Source of the DNA: Methanobacteriota archaeon
GTDB lineage: Archaea > Halobacteriota > Methanomicrobia > Methanomicrobiales > Methanospirillaceae
Length of the DNA stretch: 64,000 nt
Assembly (NCBI GenBank): GCA_029547145.1
Contig: JAKPPV010000027.1
Location: 1-64,000, forward strand
Direction: 5' to 3'
The notes under the pieces are model-generated. The model saw only the letters and a program-made list of their open reading frames with translations, was not told where the DNA came from and searched no databases. Of the stretch, positions 1 through 8,304 are shown one piece after another (positions within the stretch are counted from its first letter, which is position 1; every line of letters starts with the position of its first letter). A program made the translations under genes and the position numbers.

Positions 1-84
1 TTGTTGCGACTCGCCGGATCGATTCTCAAGGACATCAACGAGGAGTGGATCACCGGGAAAAGGTATTTGCTGATGGACGAGTGA
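1..84 (+). CDS. IS256/Mutator-type transposase, C-terminal end (partial)
   Basis: The window opens inside a reading frame that ends with TGA at 82-84. Its last 27 residues contain RLAGSILKDINEEWITGKRY, which resembles the extreme C-terminus of IS256/Mutator-family transposases (typically RL..a.L.e..EEW.tgkRYl). These enzymes move insertion sequences by a DDE mechanism; the catalytic residues would lie outside the window. The element may be intact beyond the edge or may be a fragment. The right-hand inverted repeat should follow shortly after the stop; the A/T-rich motif gaaattacagcact at about 110-124 could be part of it, but no matching left end is visible here. Confidence 0.6.
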   Translation: MLRLAGSILKDINEEWITGKRYLLMDE

Positions 85-434
85 TGGAGATCCAGGGAGA
101 CAGGACCCGAGGGAAATTACAGCACTTCTGAAACGCTACCCGGTGCTGCCCGCGGCGATCGCAGAGACGACGATTCACCGGACATCAGGGCTCTGACCGT
201 GCAGGACGGGCATGACGAGCAGGCCTGAGAAAGGGACGGCCGGACACGGGCAGATTACCGGGGGTGGAGGGTACACCGAAGGGGAACGGCACCAGGATTT
301 CGGAATCCGGGAACGTTCCCGGTATGTCCCGCTTCAAGTCCCGGTTCTGCGCCGGTTCGGGCGAGGCGGAAAACCGGACGAGGACGGCGTGAGTCCCAAT
401 CAGGATCGGGAGGGGTCCGGGGAGCCGTGTACTG
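85..434. other. Non-coding stretch flanking the transposase end
   Basis: No convincing gene is visible on either strand in this 350-base stretch. It follows the transposase stop and may include the IS right end and the old insertion target. The only structure I see is a perfect 16-bp palindrome at 307-322. Confidence 0.5.
307..322. repeat. Perfect 16-bp palindrome
   Basis: CCGGGAACGTTCCCGG equals its own reverse complement. It lies in non-coding DNA. At this GC content about one or two perfect 16-bp palindromes are expected by chance in 64 kb, so on its own it is weak evidence for a binding site. Confidence 0.5.
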
Positions 435-795
435 TTACTGCATCGGGAGCCAGCCGATCACCTGCACGTTGAGATCGAGCCCGACGATCGGCGCAGCGAT
501 GCCGATCTCGACCGCCTTCCGGCCGATGGTGCATCTGGAACCAGCGAGGGCGGACCTGGTCGCCGGTGGATACGCAGAACGGGCTCGCCGGGGGATCGTC
601 GGACCTGGCCGGGGAGGGATCCCGGCCGGATCGGGGTGCAGGTCTGGATCCCCGCATCGATCCCTTCGCGGATCTCATCCCCGGTACCGGCCGTTCCACA
701 ACCGTTCCCTCGATGGGCGCAACCGAAACCCCATGCAGCAAGGTGAACGCTTCGCGGTTCTCCCCCGCGACTCCCTTCACCCGGATTCCGGTCAC
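435..795 (-). pseudogene. Possible decayed gene translationally coupled to the AbrB-type gene
   Basis: A GTG at 795 overlaps the TGA of the upstream AbrB-type gene as GTGA, the usual layout of a coupled operon. The first about 40 codons look protein-like (VTGIRVKGVAGENREAFTLL..., up to ...VVERPVPG). The frame then turns into arginine/proline-rich noise. Protein-like sequence continues in the next frame (GDEIREGIDAGIQTCTPIRP) and later in the third frame, ending SRCTIGRKAVEIGIAAPIVG...IGWLPMQ at a TAA at 435-437. Two frameshifts would join these pieces into one protein of about 120 residues. I do not recognise the family. The alternative is that the three pieces are chance open frames in GC-rich DNA. 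Confidence 0.3.
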
Positions 796-1070
796 GATCC
801 CTCTTTCCGGGCATCCTTCACCATGGGTTCCACCACGCTCCTAACCGATTCGTTCAACCTGTCGGCTTTGAACAGCGTGATACAGCATGTCTCGCCGTCC
901 TTCTCCCAGCTGACCACCGCGAGCCTGCACCCCGCGCCGATCCCGGCCCGCGCACGCAGGTCCTTCGGGAGCACCATCTGCCCCCGATCGTCCACGCTCA
1001 CGATTGCTTCGAGCGAGCAGCGACCGGCCGATCCGGGCGCCGGACAGCAGGGTTCATCCGAGGCATCCAT
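792..1070 (-). CDS. AbrB/SpoVT-type domain protein, HgcAB/ArsM-associated type
   Basis: This 92-residue protein carries a SpoVT/AbrB swapped-hairpin DNA-binding domain, visible as SLEAIVSVDDRGQMVLPKDL (about residues 19-38) followed by RARAGIGAGCRLAVVSW. The C-terminal half has a CC pair (GETCCITLFKAD) and there is another CC near the N-terminus (EPCC). That combination is typical of small AbrB-domain proteins annotated as HgcAB-associated or found beside arsenite methyltransferase genes in methanogens; the paired cysteines suggest metal or metalloid sensing. No hgcA, hgcB or arsM is present in the window. The next frame downstream starts inside its stop codon but appears broken. The role as a regulator is inferred from the family. 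Confidence 0.8.
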   Translation of the reverse strand: MDASDEPCCPAPGSAGRCSLEAIVSVDDRGQMVLPKDLRARAGIGAGCRLAVVSWEKDGETCCITLFKADRLNESVRSVVEPMVKDARKEGS

Positions 1071-1101
1071 CTTCCGTCACCCGTACTCAACACCGGCAGG
1101 A

Positions 1102-1109
1102 TAGATAAG
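1102..1109 (-). promoter_or_regulatory. TATA-like box for the AbrB-type gene
   Basis: On the minus strand the sequence reads CTTATCTA, centred about 35 bp upstream of the ATG at 1070. This would give a very short leader. Confidence 0.4.
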
Positions 1110-1474
1110 TCCACCCGGATTGCCATACAACCCGAAGATTCTGTCGATCGATACCGGGATGAGTATTCATGCGCAGAACGGGGTTGCGACAGTCGCAACA
1201 GTACAGTCGCGGGACGCCATACGCCCTGCCCCCGGTGTTCGACGGTCTCCGAAGCAGGGGTGGGAGGATCGGACCCCCCTCCGGCGTCGAGACCGGGCAG
1301 CATTGAGGACCATCCAGGAGCTTCGAAATCAGGACTCAGCGTGAGTAGAGGCCGATCGATCGTGAAGCTCATCGGTTCCCGGCGTATTCTCGGATCATGA
1401 TCCCGTGCGCAGGGTGCCGGCACTGATCGGCACCGTCCGGAACGTTTATTGAGCACAGCATTGAGCATTGATCC
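1110..1474. other. Intergenic region between the AbrB-type gene and the helicase gene
   Basis: No gene recognised. It contains the hyphenated palindrome at 1183-1199, and a weak T/A-rich element (gtttatt, about 1444-1450) about 27 bp upstream of the helicase ATG that may be its TATA box. Confidence 0.5.
1183..1199. repeat. Hyphenated palindrome, 8-bp arms
   Basis: GTTGCGAC-A-GTCGCAAC has two perfect 8-bp arms with a one-base centre. It lies about 115 bp upstream of the AbrB-type start and 275 bp upstream of the helicase start. It looks operator-like, though a match of this size is within chance for 64 kb. Confidence 0.5.
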
Positions 1475-4315
1475 ATGCTGACCCCCGATCAGGAACGTGC
1501 CGTCGCCTCCGATGGCCGGCACCTCGTCCTGATCGCGTGTGCCGGCTCGGGCAAGACGGAGACGATCACCCGGCGGATCGCCCGTCTCGTCTCCGGGGGT
1601 GTTCCGCCCTCCTCGATCGTGGCCTTTACCTTCACGGAGAGAGCCGCCGCGGAGATGGGTGCCCGGGTCAGAGTTTTCCTCCGTGAACTGCCGGGTGGTG
1701 GCGGCGAGCTGGGCGGGCTCTATGTCGGGACGATCCACGCCTACTGCCTCCAGCGATTGAGGGAGATCGATCCCGTCTACCGATCATACGACCTGCTGGA
1801 TGAGAACGCTCGCCCCATCTTCTGTCGGAAGTACTACAGGGAGCTGGACCTCGACGGTCTCCGTGCCCTGTATCCCAGAACAGGGCAAGTACCGACCCCG
1901 TACACTCTCATCCACGACTTCTGCCGCAACGCCGACCTCGTGAGGGACGAACGGATCGACGTAACGCATCTTGAAGAGCCCTTCGCAGGGTGTTACCTGG
2001 CGTACTCTGGTCTTTTGCACGAACACCGCTATCTCGACTTCGCCGGGATCATCGGCGCATATGTCGAAGCCCTTGAAGGAAGCCCCACTCTCCTCGCACG
2101 GGAACAGGGACGGGTCCGCCATCTCGTGGTCGACGAGTACCAGGATATCAATACCCTGCAGGAGAGGCTCATCGAGCTGATGGTTGGCAAGGACGGCAAC
2201 CTCTGCGTCGTCGGCGACGACGACCAGTGCATCTATCACTGGCGGGGTTCCGACGTTGAGAAGATCATCCGCTTTCGCGACCGGTACCCCGACGCGACCG
2301 TATTCCGGATCCAGGAGAACTTCAGGTCGACGCCCGCAGTGATCGACACCGCGTCGAGGGTGATCCGCCGGAACAGTCGCCGCCTTTCCAAGACGATGCG
2401 ACCATGGTCTGCAAGACAGGGTGGTTCCGACGAAGGAGAGATCGCCGCGTGTTTCTTTGCGACCGAGCAGGAGGAGGTGAGGGCCATCGTCACCCGGGCC
2501 CGCCGCCTCCGCGGGCAACCCTACACGGACAGTCGCGGCAGGGTCCGTCACCTGGGATACGGCGACATGGCGGTGCTGATGCGTTCCGTCCGTCATCGGG
2601 CCGTCCCCCTCCTCGATGCATTTGACCGGGCGGGGATACCGTGCCTGGTCCGCGGGGGGGTGCCCTTCGCCCGACCGGAGGTGGACCTGGTGATGCACGC
2701 ACTCGCCTTCATCGGCGAGGTGCCCTACCCGCACCGATCCCTAGAGCCCGTCTCCCCGCTCCGGCTCGGCGAGCTCCAGGCGCGCCTCGAACCCCACATC
2801 GTTTCGCGAGACGCGTTTCTCGACCGGATGAGGATGCTGAGGCACGAGATGGTCCGGTCCGGGAAAGCGTTCAGCCTCCAGCGCCTCTTTCACAGAATCC
2901 TCCGGGAGATGGGCGGAGACCGGATCCGGTTTCCCGCAGTATGGTATCACAACCTCGGGACCCTTTCGCAGCTGATCACCGCGTTCGAGCACCAGTTCCC
3001 GGCGATCACGCCGCTGGAGATCCAGCGGTTCATCGAGTTTGTCGGAGAGGACGCCCGGCACCGAACGATCGGTGATGGGGATGTCGTCACGGGGATCCCC
3101 GATGCGGTGACGGTGACCACGATCCACCGGGCGAAAGGCCTCCAGTATCCGGTGGTATTCATCCCCGGGTTGATCGAAGGGGCATTTCCTTCTGGTCGAC
3201 AGGACGATTCGGTCTGGTTCGTGCCCCCCCGTCTCTTCGATCGGAGACGCTACGAGACCGGGCTCGAAGAAGAACGCAGGCTGTTCTACGTCGGGATCAC
3301 GAGGAGCGAGAAGTATCTCTACCTCTCCGGCCACCGCCGGCCCTCCGGTGACTCGAATCCCGCTGAACCGTCCATCTTTCTGGAGGAGGTGGCCGGGAGG
3401 GGTGTCCGTTCGCATTTCGCGGGAACAGACCCGGTACCTGGGGCGGTACCTGGGACGGAGTCGGGAGTGCCGGTGAACAGACCATCGCACCCCGTGCCCC
3501 TTGGGACGAGCTGGTCGGCGCTCAGGTATTATGCACGGTGCCCCGAAGACTACCGCCTCCGGTTCGTCTGCGGCTTCGATCCGGCTCCAAAGGAGGAACT
3601 CGGACTGGGGCGGGCGGTGCACGCCGTACTCGCCGCGCTCCACGGGATGGGCAAATACGGGTCCGTCGATCCGGGAGCCGTTTCAGGACTGGTCGATCAG
3701 TACCTGCACCTCCGGTTCGCCGAACCGGATGCCCTCCGGAGGATGCGCGAGTTCGTCGTCCGGCAGACGGTCCGTTACATCGAACAGGCATCGGCCGATC
3801 TTGCGCGCATCAGGGCCTTCGAGCAGGGGTTCAGCCTCCCGGTGGGCGACAGCGTCATCTCCGGTGCCATCGATCTGGTCCTCTCCCAGGGGGACGGCGT
3901 GGAGATCCGGGAGATAAAGCTCTCCGGGATGGTAGATCGGGAACACGCGTTCGAGTGGGAACGGCAACTCCAGGTCTACGCGCTGGCGGCACGCTCCCTC
4001 GGAATGGAGGTGCGCAGCGCGGCGGTTCGTTGCTTCGATACGGGGGCGCTCCACGAGGTGCCGGTGGATCCCGTTGCACTGCAGCAGACCCACGATGCCC
4101 TCGAGCGGATGATCGAGGGCATTCGCCGGGGGGAGTTTCCTCCGGCACCGGAGGAGGGCAGGTGCCGGGGGTGCGACTGGCGCTGCATCTGCTCTGCCCA
4201 CTCCGCCGCGAACGACCCGTGCGTGGGTTCCGCACCGGTGGTAACGGCAGCGGGTCCAACGGTTGCCGCACGTACCGGAACCGGTATGAGGGACGATCGA
4301 GCGAGCCCTGCATGA
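1475..4315 (+). CDS. UvrD/AddA-like helicase fused to a RecB-type nuclease with probable Fe-S cluster
   Basis: This 946-residue superfamily 1A helicase has a Q-motif glutamine (Q6), Walker A AGSGKT (23-28), Walker B DEYQD (220-224), GDDDQCIYHWRG (motif III), the late motif TIHRAKGLQYPVVF and motif VI (EERRLFYVGITRSEK). The C-terminal 230 residues form a PD-(D/E)xK nuclease: GRAVHAVLAALHG, then GAIDLVL and EIREIK near residues 797-815, and the QLQVYALA helix. A cysteine at about 689 plus C897, C900 and C904/C906 match the cysteine pattern that holds a 4Fe-4S cluster in AddB and Cas4 nucleases. The protein would unwind and trim DNA ends in recombination or repair. It stands alone: no AddB-like partner is nearby. 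The ATG at 1475 fits the conserved N-terminus MLTPDQERAV. Confidence 0.92.
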   Translation: MLTPDQERAVASDGRHLVLIACAGSGKTETITRRIARLVSGGVPPSSIVAFTFTERAAAEMGARVRVFLRELPGGGGELGGLYVGTIHAYCLQRLREIDPVYRSYDLLDENARPIFCRKYYRELDLDGLRALYPRTGQVPTPYTLIHDFCRNADLVRDERIDVTHLEEPFAGCYLAYSGLLHEHRYLDFAGIIGAYVEALEGSPTLLAREQGRVRHLVVDEYQDINTLQERLIELMVGKDGNLCVVGDDDQCIYHWRGSDVEKIIRFRDRYPDATVFRIQENFRSTPAVIDTASRVIRRNSRRLSKTMRPWSARQGGSDEGEIAACFFATEQEEVRAIVTRARRLRGQPYTDSRGRVRHLGYGDMAVLMRSVRHRAVPLLDAFDRAGIPCLVRGGVPFARPEVDLVMHALAFIGEVPYPHRSLEPVSPLRLGELQARLEPHIVSRDAFLDRMRMLRHEMVRSGKAFSLQRLFHRILREMGGDRIRFPAVWYHNLGTLSQLITAFEHQFPAITPLEIQRFIEFVGEDARHRTIGDGDVVTGIPDAVTVTTIHRAKGLQYPVVFIPGLIEGAFPSGRQDDSVWFVPPRLFDRRRYETGLEEERRLFYVGITRSEKYLYLSGHRRPSGDSNPAEPSIFLEEVAGRGVRSHFAGTDPVPGAVPGTESGVPVNRPSHPVPLGTSWSALRYYARCPEDYRLRFVCGFDPAPKEELGLGRAVHAVLAALHGMGKYGSVDPGAVSGLVDQYLHLRFAEPDALRRMREFVVRQTVRYIEQASADLARIRAFEQGFSLPVGDSVISGAIDLVLSQGDGVEIREIKLSGMVDREHAFEWERQLQVYALAARSLGMEVRSAAVRCFDTGALHEVPVDPVALQQTHDALERMIEGIRRGEFPPAPEEGRCRGCDWRCICSAHSAANDPCVGSAPVVTAAGPTVAARTGTGMRDDRASPA

Positions 4316-5029
4316 CCGGAATCGGAGGACCCGTCCGTTACGGGACGAAACCGACGCCCGTGCCATCGCGCTGGGAGCAACCCGGGAATCCCCCGCCCGG
4401 GCACTGAAGTGGAAACGGGAGATGCGCCTTGAGGAGGTATTCCAGGCGGTCGGACGGGTCTTCTCAGGGCAGGAGGCACAGGGAGCGCCTGCATGCTAAA
4501 ACGACGGGGACGTTCTTCGTTCGGTGGAGACGTACGGAAGGCGCAGGGCGGGTGCTACGCGTCCTTCGCCATCAGTCCAATGGAGATGCGAAACGTCTTC
4601 GCCGTCCCTGCACAGGACCCGCGGTGCAGCAGACGGTATTCGAACGCCCCGGACTCTCTTCGGGAGTCAACGAGATCTTCTCGTACTTCGTTCCGATCGG
4701 GGTCGGGAGACTCCGCAGTGAATTGCTCATGCAGTACCGTGAGGCGTGCGCGCTGCTCAAGGCTGACCGGGGTGCGTCAGAGCAGCGGGAGCGGTCCCCC
4801 TTCCGGATCGAGGGCCTGGTACACCGGGCGGGTGTCCTCCGACGTGCGGGACGACCGTCTCCTCCGGCCAGCGGGCCGAGATCCGGGACAGGGGGAGAGG
4901 AGAGGCGAGAACCGGTCCGTGGGGGCCGTCGACGGTGCCGGGCCCTGGGATGCGGGGGGTTTGTGACCGGCGTTGGGGTGCCTGTGCCGGGACCGCACCC
5001 CGGGGACCGGCATCTCGCCCAAAAAGAGG
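4316..5029. other. Long non-coding region, possible gene remnants
   Basis: No intact gene is recognised in these 714 bases. Short protein-like stretches occur in different plus-strand frames: a 25-codon frame from ATG 4422 (MRLEEVFQAVGRVFSGQEA...) and, in another frame around 4630-4770, GVNEIFSYFVPIGVGRLRSE. They may be decayed coding sequence or chance. The region ends at the stop of the convergent acetyltransferase gene. Confidence 0.4.
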
Positions 5030-5482
5030 TCAGAGGTCGAGATGGCAGTTCACCCATTCGTCGTCGTAACGTGCCCCGAAACGGTCGTAAAACGCGCGGG
5101 CAGACTCGTTCCACCCCAGCATCTGCCAGCTGAGGCCTGCGTACCCCCGGTCCCGCGCCACCGCGATCACCGCCTCGAAGAGCCGCCTGCCGATCCCCTC
5201 TCCGCGCCTCGAACCCGTCACGATGATATCCTCCAGGTAGAGCCGGCACCCGGTCCAGGTTGAGAACCGGACGAACCAGAGCGCGAAACCGACCACCTCT
5301 CCCCCGTCCTCCGCGACGAGCGCCTCCCAGACCGCGCCGGGACCGAACCCCGCCTTCTCGAACGCGACGGGAGAGACAATGACGGCGTCCGGCGCCCGTT
5401 CGTACGCCGCGAGCTCCCGCACCAGTTCGAGCAGGCGATCACAGTCATCGGGCCTCGCCGGCCGGATCACGACCTCCGCCAT
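5030..5482 (-). CDS. GNAT-family N-acetyltransferase
   Basis: This 150-residue protein is a complete GNAT domain. It starts VVIRPARPDDCDRLLELVRE, has the acetyl-CoA pyrophosphate-binding loop RRGEGIGRRL at about residues 92-101, and ends with the usual AFYDRFGA segment. The spacing and the YLEDIIV strand resemble diamine or thialysine acetyltransferases (SAT family), so a small amine is a possible substrate, but this is inference. It lies 52 bases downstream of the thioesterase gene on the same strand and is probably cotranscribed with it. Confidence 0.9.
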   Translation of the reverse strand: MAEVVIRPARPDDCDRLLELVRELAAYERAPDAVIVSPVAFEKAGFGPGAVWEALVAEDGGEVVGFALWFVRFSTWTGCRLYLEDIIVTGSRRGEGIGRRLFEAVIAVARDRGYAGLSWQMLGWNESARAFYDRFGARYDDEWVNCHLDL

Positions 5483-5534
5483 AGCATTCAGGTTGTCCCC
5501 GGAACCGGATAAGAGATCGTCCCGGGATCTTCAT

Positions 5535-5936
5535 TCAGGGTGACAGGGCGCGCCGGTCGAGGCGGAAACCATGCCCGGAGAAGACCGCGACGAGGCGGTC
5601 ACCCTGCCTGACCTCGACCCGGTAGAGGGAGACGGCCTCCGTCTCGCCGGTCCGTACGGCACGTGCAACCAGCCGGCCGGTCGCCGGACGCAGATAGACG
5701 ATCTCCGCGGCAAGTGCCACCTCCTCTCCCGCCAGGTTGGCCGCGGCACCGAACGCATGGTCTGCCAGTGCGAAGATCGCCCCACCGTGGACCGCGCCGT
5801 CCCGGTTGAGCGCGCATGCCGGGTCCATCTCCACCTCCACGACACCCGCCTCCACCGAACGTATACGGAGAGCCAGGCATTGGGCAAACGGGCATGCGTC
5901 GAAAGACGCGACCACGTCCGCCTCACCCTCATCCAT
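5535..5936 (-). CDS. PaaI-family hotdog thioesterase
   Basis: This 133-residue single hotdog-fold protein carries the family signature LNRDGAVHGGAIFALADHAF (about residues 43-62), in which the HGG and the following acidic residue shape the acyl-CoA thioester site. Length and motif fit PaaI/YdiI-type acyl-CoA thioesterases. It would hydrolyse small or aromatic acyl-CoA esters; the substrate cannot be read. The ATG at 5936 is divergent from the membrane-protein gene at 6032, and the acetyltransferase gene follows on the same strand. Confidence 0.9.
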   Translation of the reverse strand: MDEGEADVVASFDACPFAQCLALRIRSVEAGVVEVEMDPACALNRDGAVHGGAIFALADHAFGAAANLAGEEVALAAEIVYLRPATGRLVARAVRTGETEAVSLYRVEVRQGDRLVAVFSGHGFRLDRRALSP

Positions 5937-5997
5937 GGGTATCAGTTCTCATCGTGGTTCGGCTTCTACCTGTCGACGTGGTGGGGGAGGCCTTCGG

Positions 5998-6005
5998 ATA
6001 TTTAT
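5998..6005 (+). promoter_or_regulatory. TATA box of the YqhA-like gene
   Basis: ATATTTAT is centred about 30 bp upstream of the ATG at 6032, which would make the transcript nearly leaderless. It also supports 6032 over any upstream in-frame start. Confidence 0.6.
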
Positions 6006-6031
6006 CCGGGGAGGATGCAGTACAGCTGCGC

Positions 6032-6544
6032 ATGGCCGGTCTTGACGCCTTCCGGTACCTGAGCCTGATCGCGGTCAGCTTCACGCTCCTGGGTTCGGCC
6101 CTCATGTTCCTGATCGGAGCGGTGCGCACGATCAACGCCGGCGTCTATTTCCTGACCGGAAAGGAGTTCTTACAGGGAATGGGGTTCGAGAGCCTCCTTC
6201 CAGCGGGACTTGCCCGGAACACGGCTGCGACGATCAACCTGATCGGAGCGGTCGATGCGTTTCTCTTCGGCCTGGTGCTCCTGATCTTCTCGTTCGGCGT
6301 CTATGGTCTCTTCGTCCAGACTGCAGGAGCGGGGGCGGAGCACCCCTCTGTCTTCCGGATCAGGGACATCGCGGACCTCAAGACATCGCTCGCGCAGGTG
6401 ATCATCATCATCCTCTTCGTCCAGTTCCTGGAACTGGTGCAGATCGCAGGCTATAACAATATGTCCATCGAGGCGCTGGTCATCCCCGCAGGGATCGTCT
6501 GCCTGGGCCTCGGACTCTACCTGATGCACCGTCGTCCCCTCTGA
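6032..6544 (+). CDS. YqhA/UPF0114-family membrane protein
   Basis: This 170-residue protein has about four hydrophobic segments: YLSLIAVSFTLLGSALMFLI near the N-terminus, INLIGAVDAFLFGLVLLIFSF in the first half, VIIIILFVQFLELV after a soluble loop, and LVIPAGIVCLGLGLYLM at the end. The loop has the family phrase DLKTSLAQVI. Members of UPF0114 (YqhA) are integral membrane proteins of unknown function found in bacteria and archaea. The open frame extends further upstream, but the TATA box and the hydrophobic N-terminus favour ATG 6032. The gene converges with the zinc-ribbon gene, with six bases between the stops. Confidence 0.85.
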   Translation: MAGLDAFRYLSLIAVSFTLLGSALMFLIGAVRTINAGVYFLTGKEFLQGMGFESLLPAGLARNTAATINLIGAVDAFLFGLVLLIFSFGVYGLFVQTAGAGAEHPSVFRIRDIADLKTSLAQVIIIILFVQFLELVQIAGYNNMSIEALVIPAGIVCLGLGLYLMHRRPL

Positions 6545-6550
6545 GGGGAC

Positions 6551-8104
6551 TCACCCCACGGAGATCTCCCAGCCACCCTGTGCCTCTATACTGAGAAGAT
6601 AATTCTCGGTTCTCGGGATGCTGACCGCCTTGGAACCCGAGACAGCCCCGTTCGCCTGGACCACCTGGTCGATCCTCCCGCCCGTACCGTCGAGAAGGAT
6701 GACGGAGAACGGTCCCTCGCCGCCGTAGCGGTAATTAAATACCGCGACCCCCGAGTGCAGCTGGAAGTACGGAGTCACGGCCGTACCGTTTCCGGTGAAG
6801 GTATGGGGGGCCTGCGTCGGGGGGGTGGTCAGGCTCGGGGACGCGGTGGGAGTCGCCGACACCGTCCCGTCCGGGGTCGTGGTGGTGGTGGGCGACGCGG
6901 TGGTCCCCGGTGTCGGACCCGCCGATACCGATGGTGAGGGGAGTCCGGGATCGGTCGTCGACGGTGACGGAACCGGGATCGGCGCCACGGTCGGTGATGG
7001 GACGGGGAACGCTGTTGCGTTGGCAACGACCGTCACCCGCACCTTCCAGGGCCCGGTCCCGAACGCCCAGATCTCGATCCGGTGGAGACCGGTCTCCGGA
7101 ACGCGGACCGTCGTCCCCCCCGTGTTCGGGCCCGCCGTGACGATCCCGAGGACGGTCCGGTTCGCATCGAGGAGCTGTGCCATGGTCATGTCCTGCGCAG
7201 CGAGTTCGAGCCGCACCTCGCCCGCTCCCAGCACAAAGGGAGGGGTGATGTAGTATCCCTCACCCGCCCAGACAAGGTCGCCGAGCGGACCCGGTGTCAC
7301 CGTGCGGGTCGGTCCCGGTACGAAGGTGGGCAGGGGGATGGTAGGGGATGACGATGGGGTCGCGAGCTGGTCGCCGCCATCACCACCCGCATTCTGGATG
7401 TACCGGTCGAGGGTCCGGACCGAGAGCACGGTCTCGCGAGGACGAGGTGTCGCGTTCGGCGTCGCGTTCGCCGGACCGGCGATAACCTCGGGAACCTCGA
7501 CCACCGGCGAAGGCGTCGTCACCGGACGATCCGTCCAGGTGGGGGACGGTGCGTTCAGCGGTCCGCCTGCGTCCACGACGAGTCCGGTACCCGCCTTCGT
7601 GCCGGTCGGCGCCGGACTTCCGAGCCCCGGAGCGAGAACGAGCCCTACCAGCAGGAGAACGAAGACCAGTCCCAGACCTCCGATCACCACCGGGTTGGAG
7701 AGGGCCTGTTCCACCTGGTCGGCGAGCGAGCGACGGTCGACCCGGTGACCACACCGCATGCAGTACAGTGCGTCCGCTGAGACGACCGGTGCCCCGCACC
7801 GGGAACAGGACCGGGCTGGCTCCTCCGCCGTCCCCGGTGCTGCCGATGCAACCGGAACGGTCACCCCCTGCCCGGGGTGGGGTGCCGGGGCGACGGGGAT
7901 CTCCGGCATCACCGCAACCGGTGTGGGCGCGGGGACGGTCGCCGGGGACGGGGCAGGAGGGGGTGATGCAGGCCTGATGCCGGGGGGCGGGCGGGTCAGG
8001 CGCCCCTGCGGAGGTCCCGTGAAGGTCCGCATGTTGACCTTGCAGTGGGGGCAGAGCGACCATTCCTGCCGGACCTCTGTGCCGCAGTTGGGACATTCTG
8101 CCAT
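6551..8104 (-). CDS. Zinc-ribbon membrane protein with Pro/Thr-rich linkers and two outer beta-sandwich domains
   Basis: The 517-residue protein begins with a zinc ribbon (CPNCGTEV...CPHC), then a proline-rich linker, then a second zinc ribbon (SCSRCGAPV...YCMRCGHRV). One transmembrane helix follows (NPVVIGGLGLVFVLLLVGLVLAPG). The outer part has two related domains of about 90 residues: one starting YYITPPFVLGAGEVRLELAA, the other starting VTPYFQLHSGVAVFNYRYGG. They are separated by a Pro/Ser/Thr-rich linker that may be glycosylated. The topology suggests zinc ribbons inside the cell and sandwich domains outside. A similar zinc ribbon-helix-sandwich plan is common in uncharacterised methanogen proteins; I cannot name a function. 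A TATA-like gtctttaat lies at about 8140-8150 on the minus strand. Confidence 0.85.
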   Translation of the reverse strand: MAECPNCGTEVRQEWSLCPHCKVNMRTFTGPPQGRLTRPPPGIRPASPPPAPSPATVPAPTPVAVMPEIPVAPAPHPGQGVTVPVASAAPGTAEEPARSCSRCGAPVVSADALYCMRCGHRVDRRSLADQVEQALSNPVVIGGLGLVFVLLLVGLVLAPGLGSPAPTGTKAGTGLVVDAGGPLNAPSPTWTDRPVTTPSPVVEVPEVIAGPANATPNATPRPRETVLSVRTLDRYIQNAGGDGGDQLATPSSSPTIPLPTFVPGPTRTVTPGPLGDLVWAGEGYYITPPFVLGAGEVRLELAAQDMTMAQLLDANRTVLGIVTAGPNTGGTTVRVPETGLHRIEIWAFGTGPWKVRVTVVANATAFPVPSPTVAPIPVPSPSTTDPGLPSPSVSAGPTPGTTASPTTTTTPDGTVSATPTASPSLTTPPTQAPHTFTGNGTAVTPYFQLHSGVAVFNYRYGGEGPFSVILLDGTGGRIDQVVQANGAVSGSKAVSIPRTENYLLSIEAQGGWEISVG

Positions 8105-8304
8105 GGCGGGACCTCACCACACAACCTTGGACCGATCCGGGATTAAAGACTCTGATCCGGGAACCCGGCGAGGAATGGCAGGGTTCCGGCCGACCCTCGC
8201 CGGCAGGGTCTCCCGGATCCCGAACACGCCCATCGGACAGCCAGTCGGTTCGACCAAACGACGCCACAACGATTTTAGGTCCCGGTGACGACGAGATCTG
8301 CGCC

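Noticed and set aside
427-1104. Plus-strand open frame antisense to the AbrB-type gene
   Set aside because: It is the complement of a gene with a clear AbrB domain, and its own product is low in motif content.
998-1738. Minus-strand open frame across the AbrB-type upstream region and the helicase start
   Set aside because: It overlaps the helicase Walker A region on the other strand and has no recognisable features; the region is better explained as intergenic.
3426-3465. Short direct repeat (ggtacctggg, twice) in the helicase gene
   Set aside because: It encodes a Pro-Gly-Ala-Val-Pro-Gly linker between helicase and nuclease parts and is too short to be a repeat element.
4493-4966. 157-codon plus-strand frame in the gap after the helicase gene
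   Set aside because: The translation is dominated by Arg, Ser and Gly with no motif, promoter or ribosome binding site.
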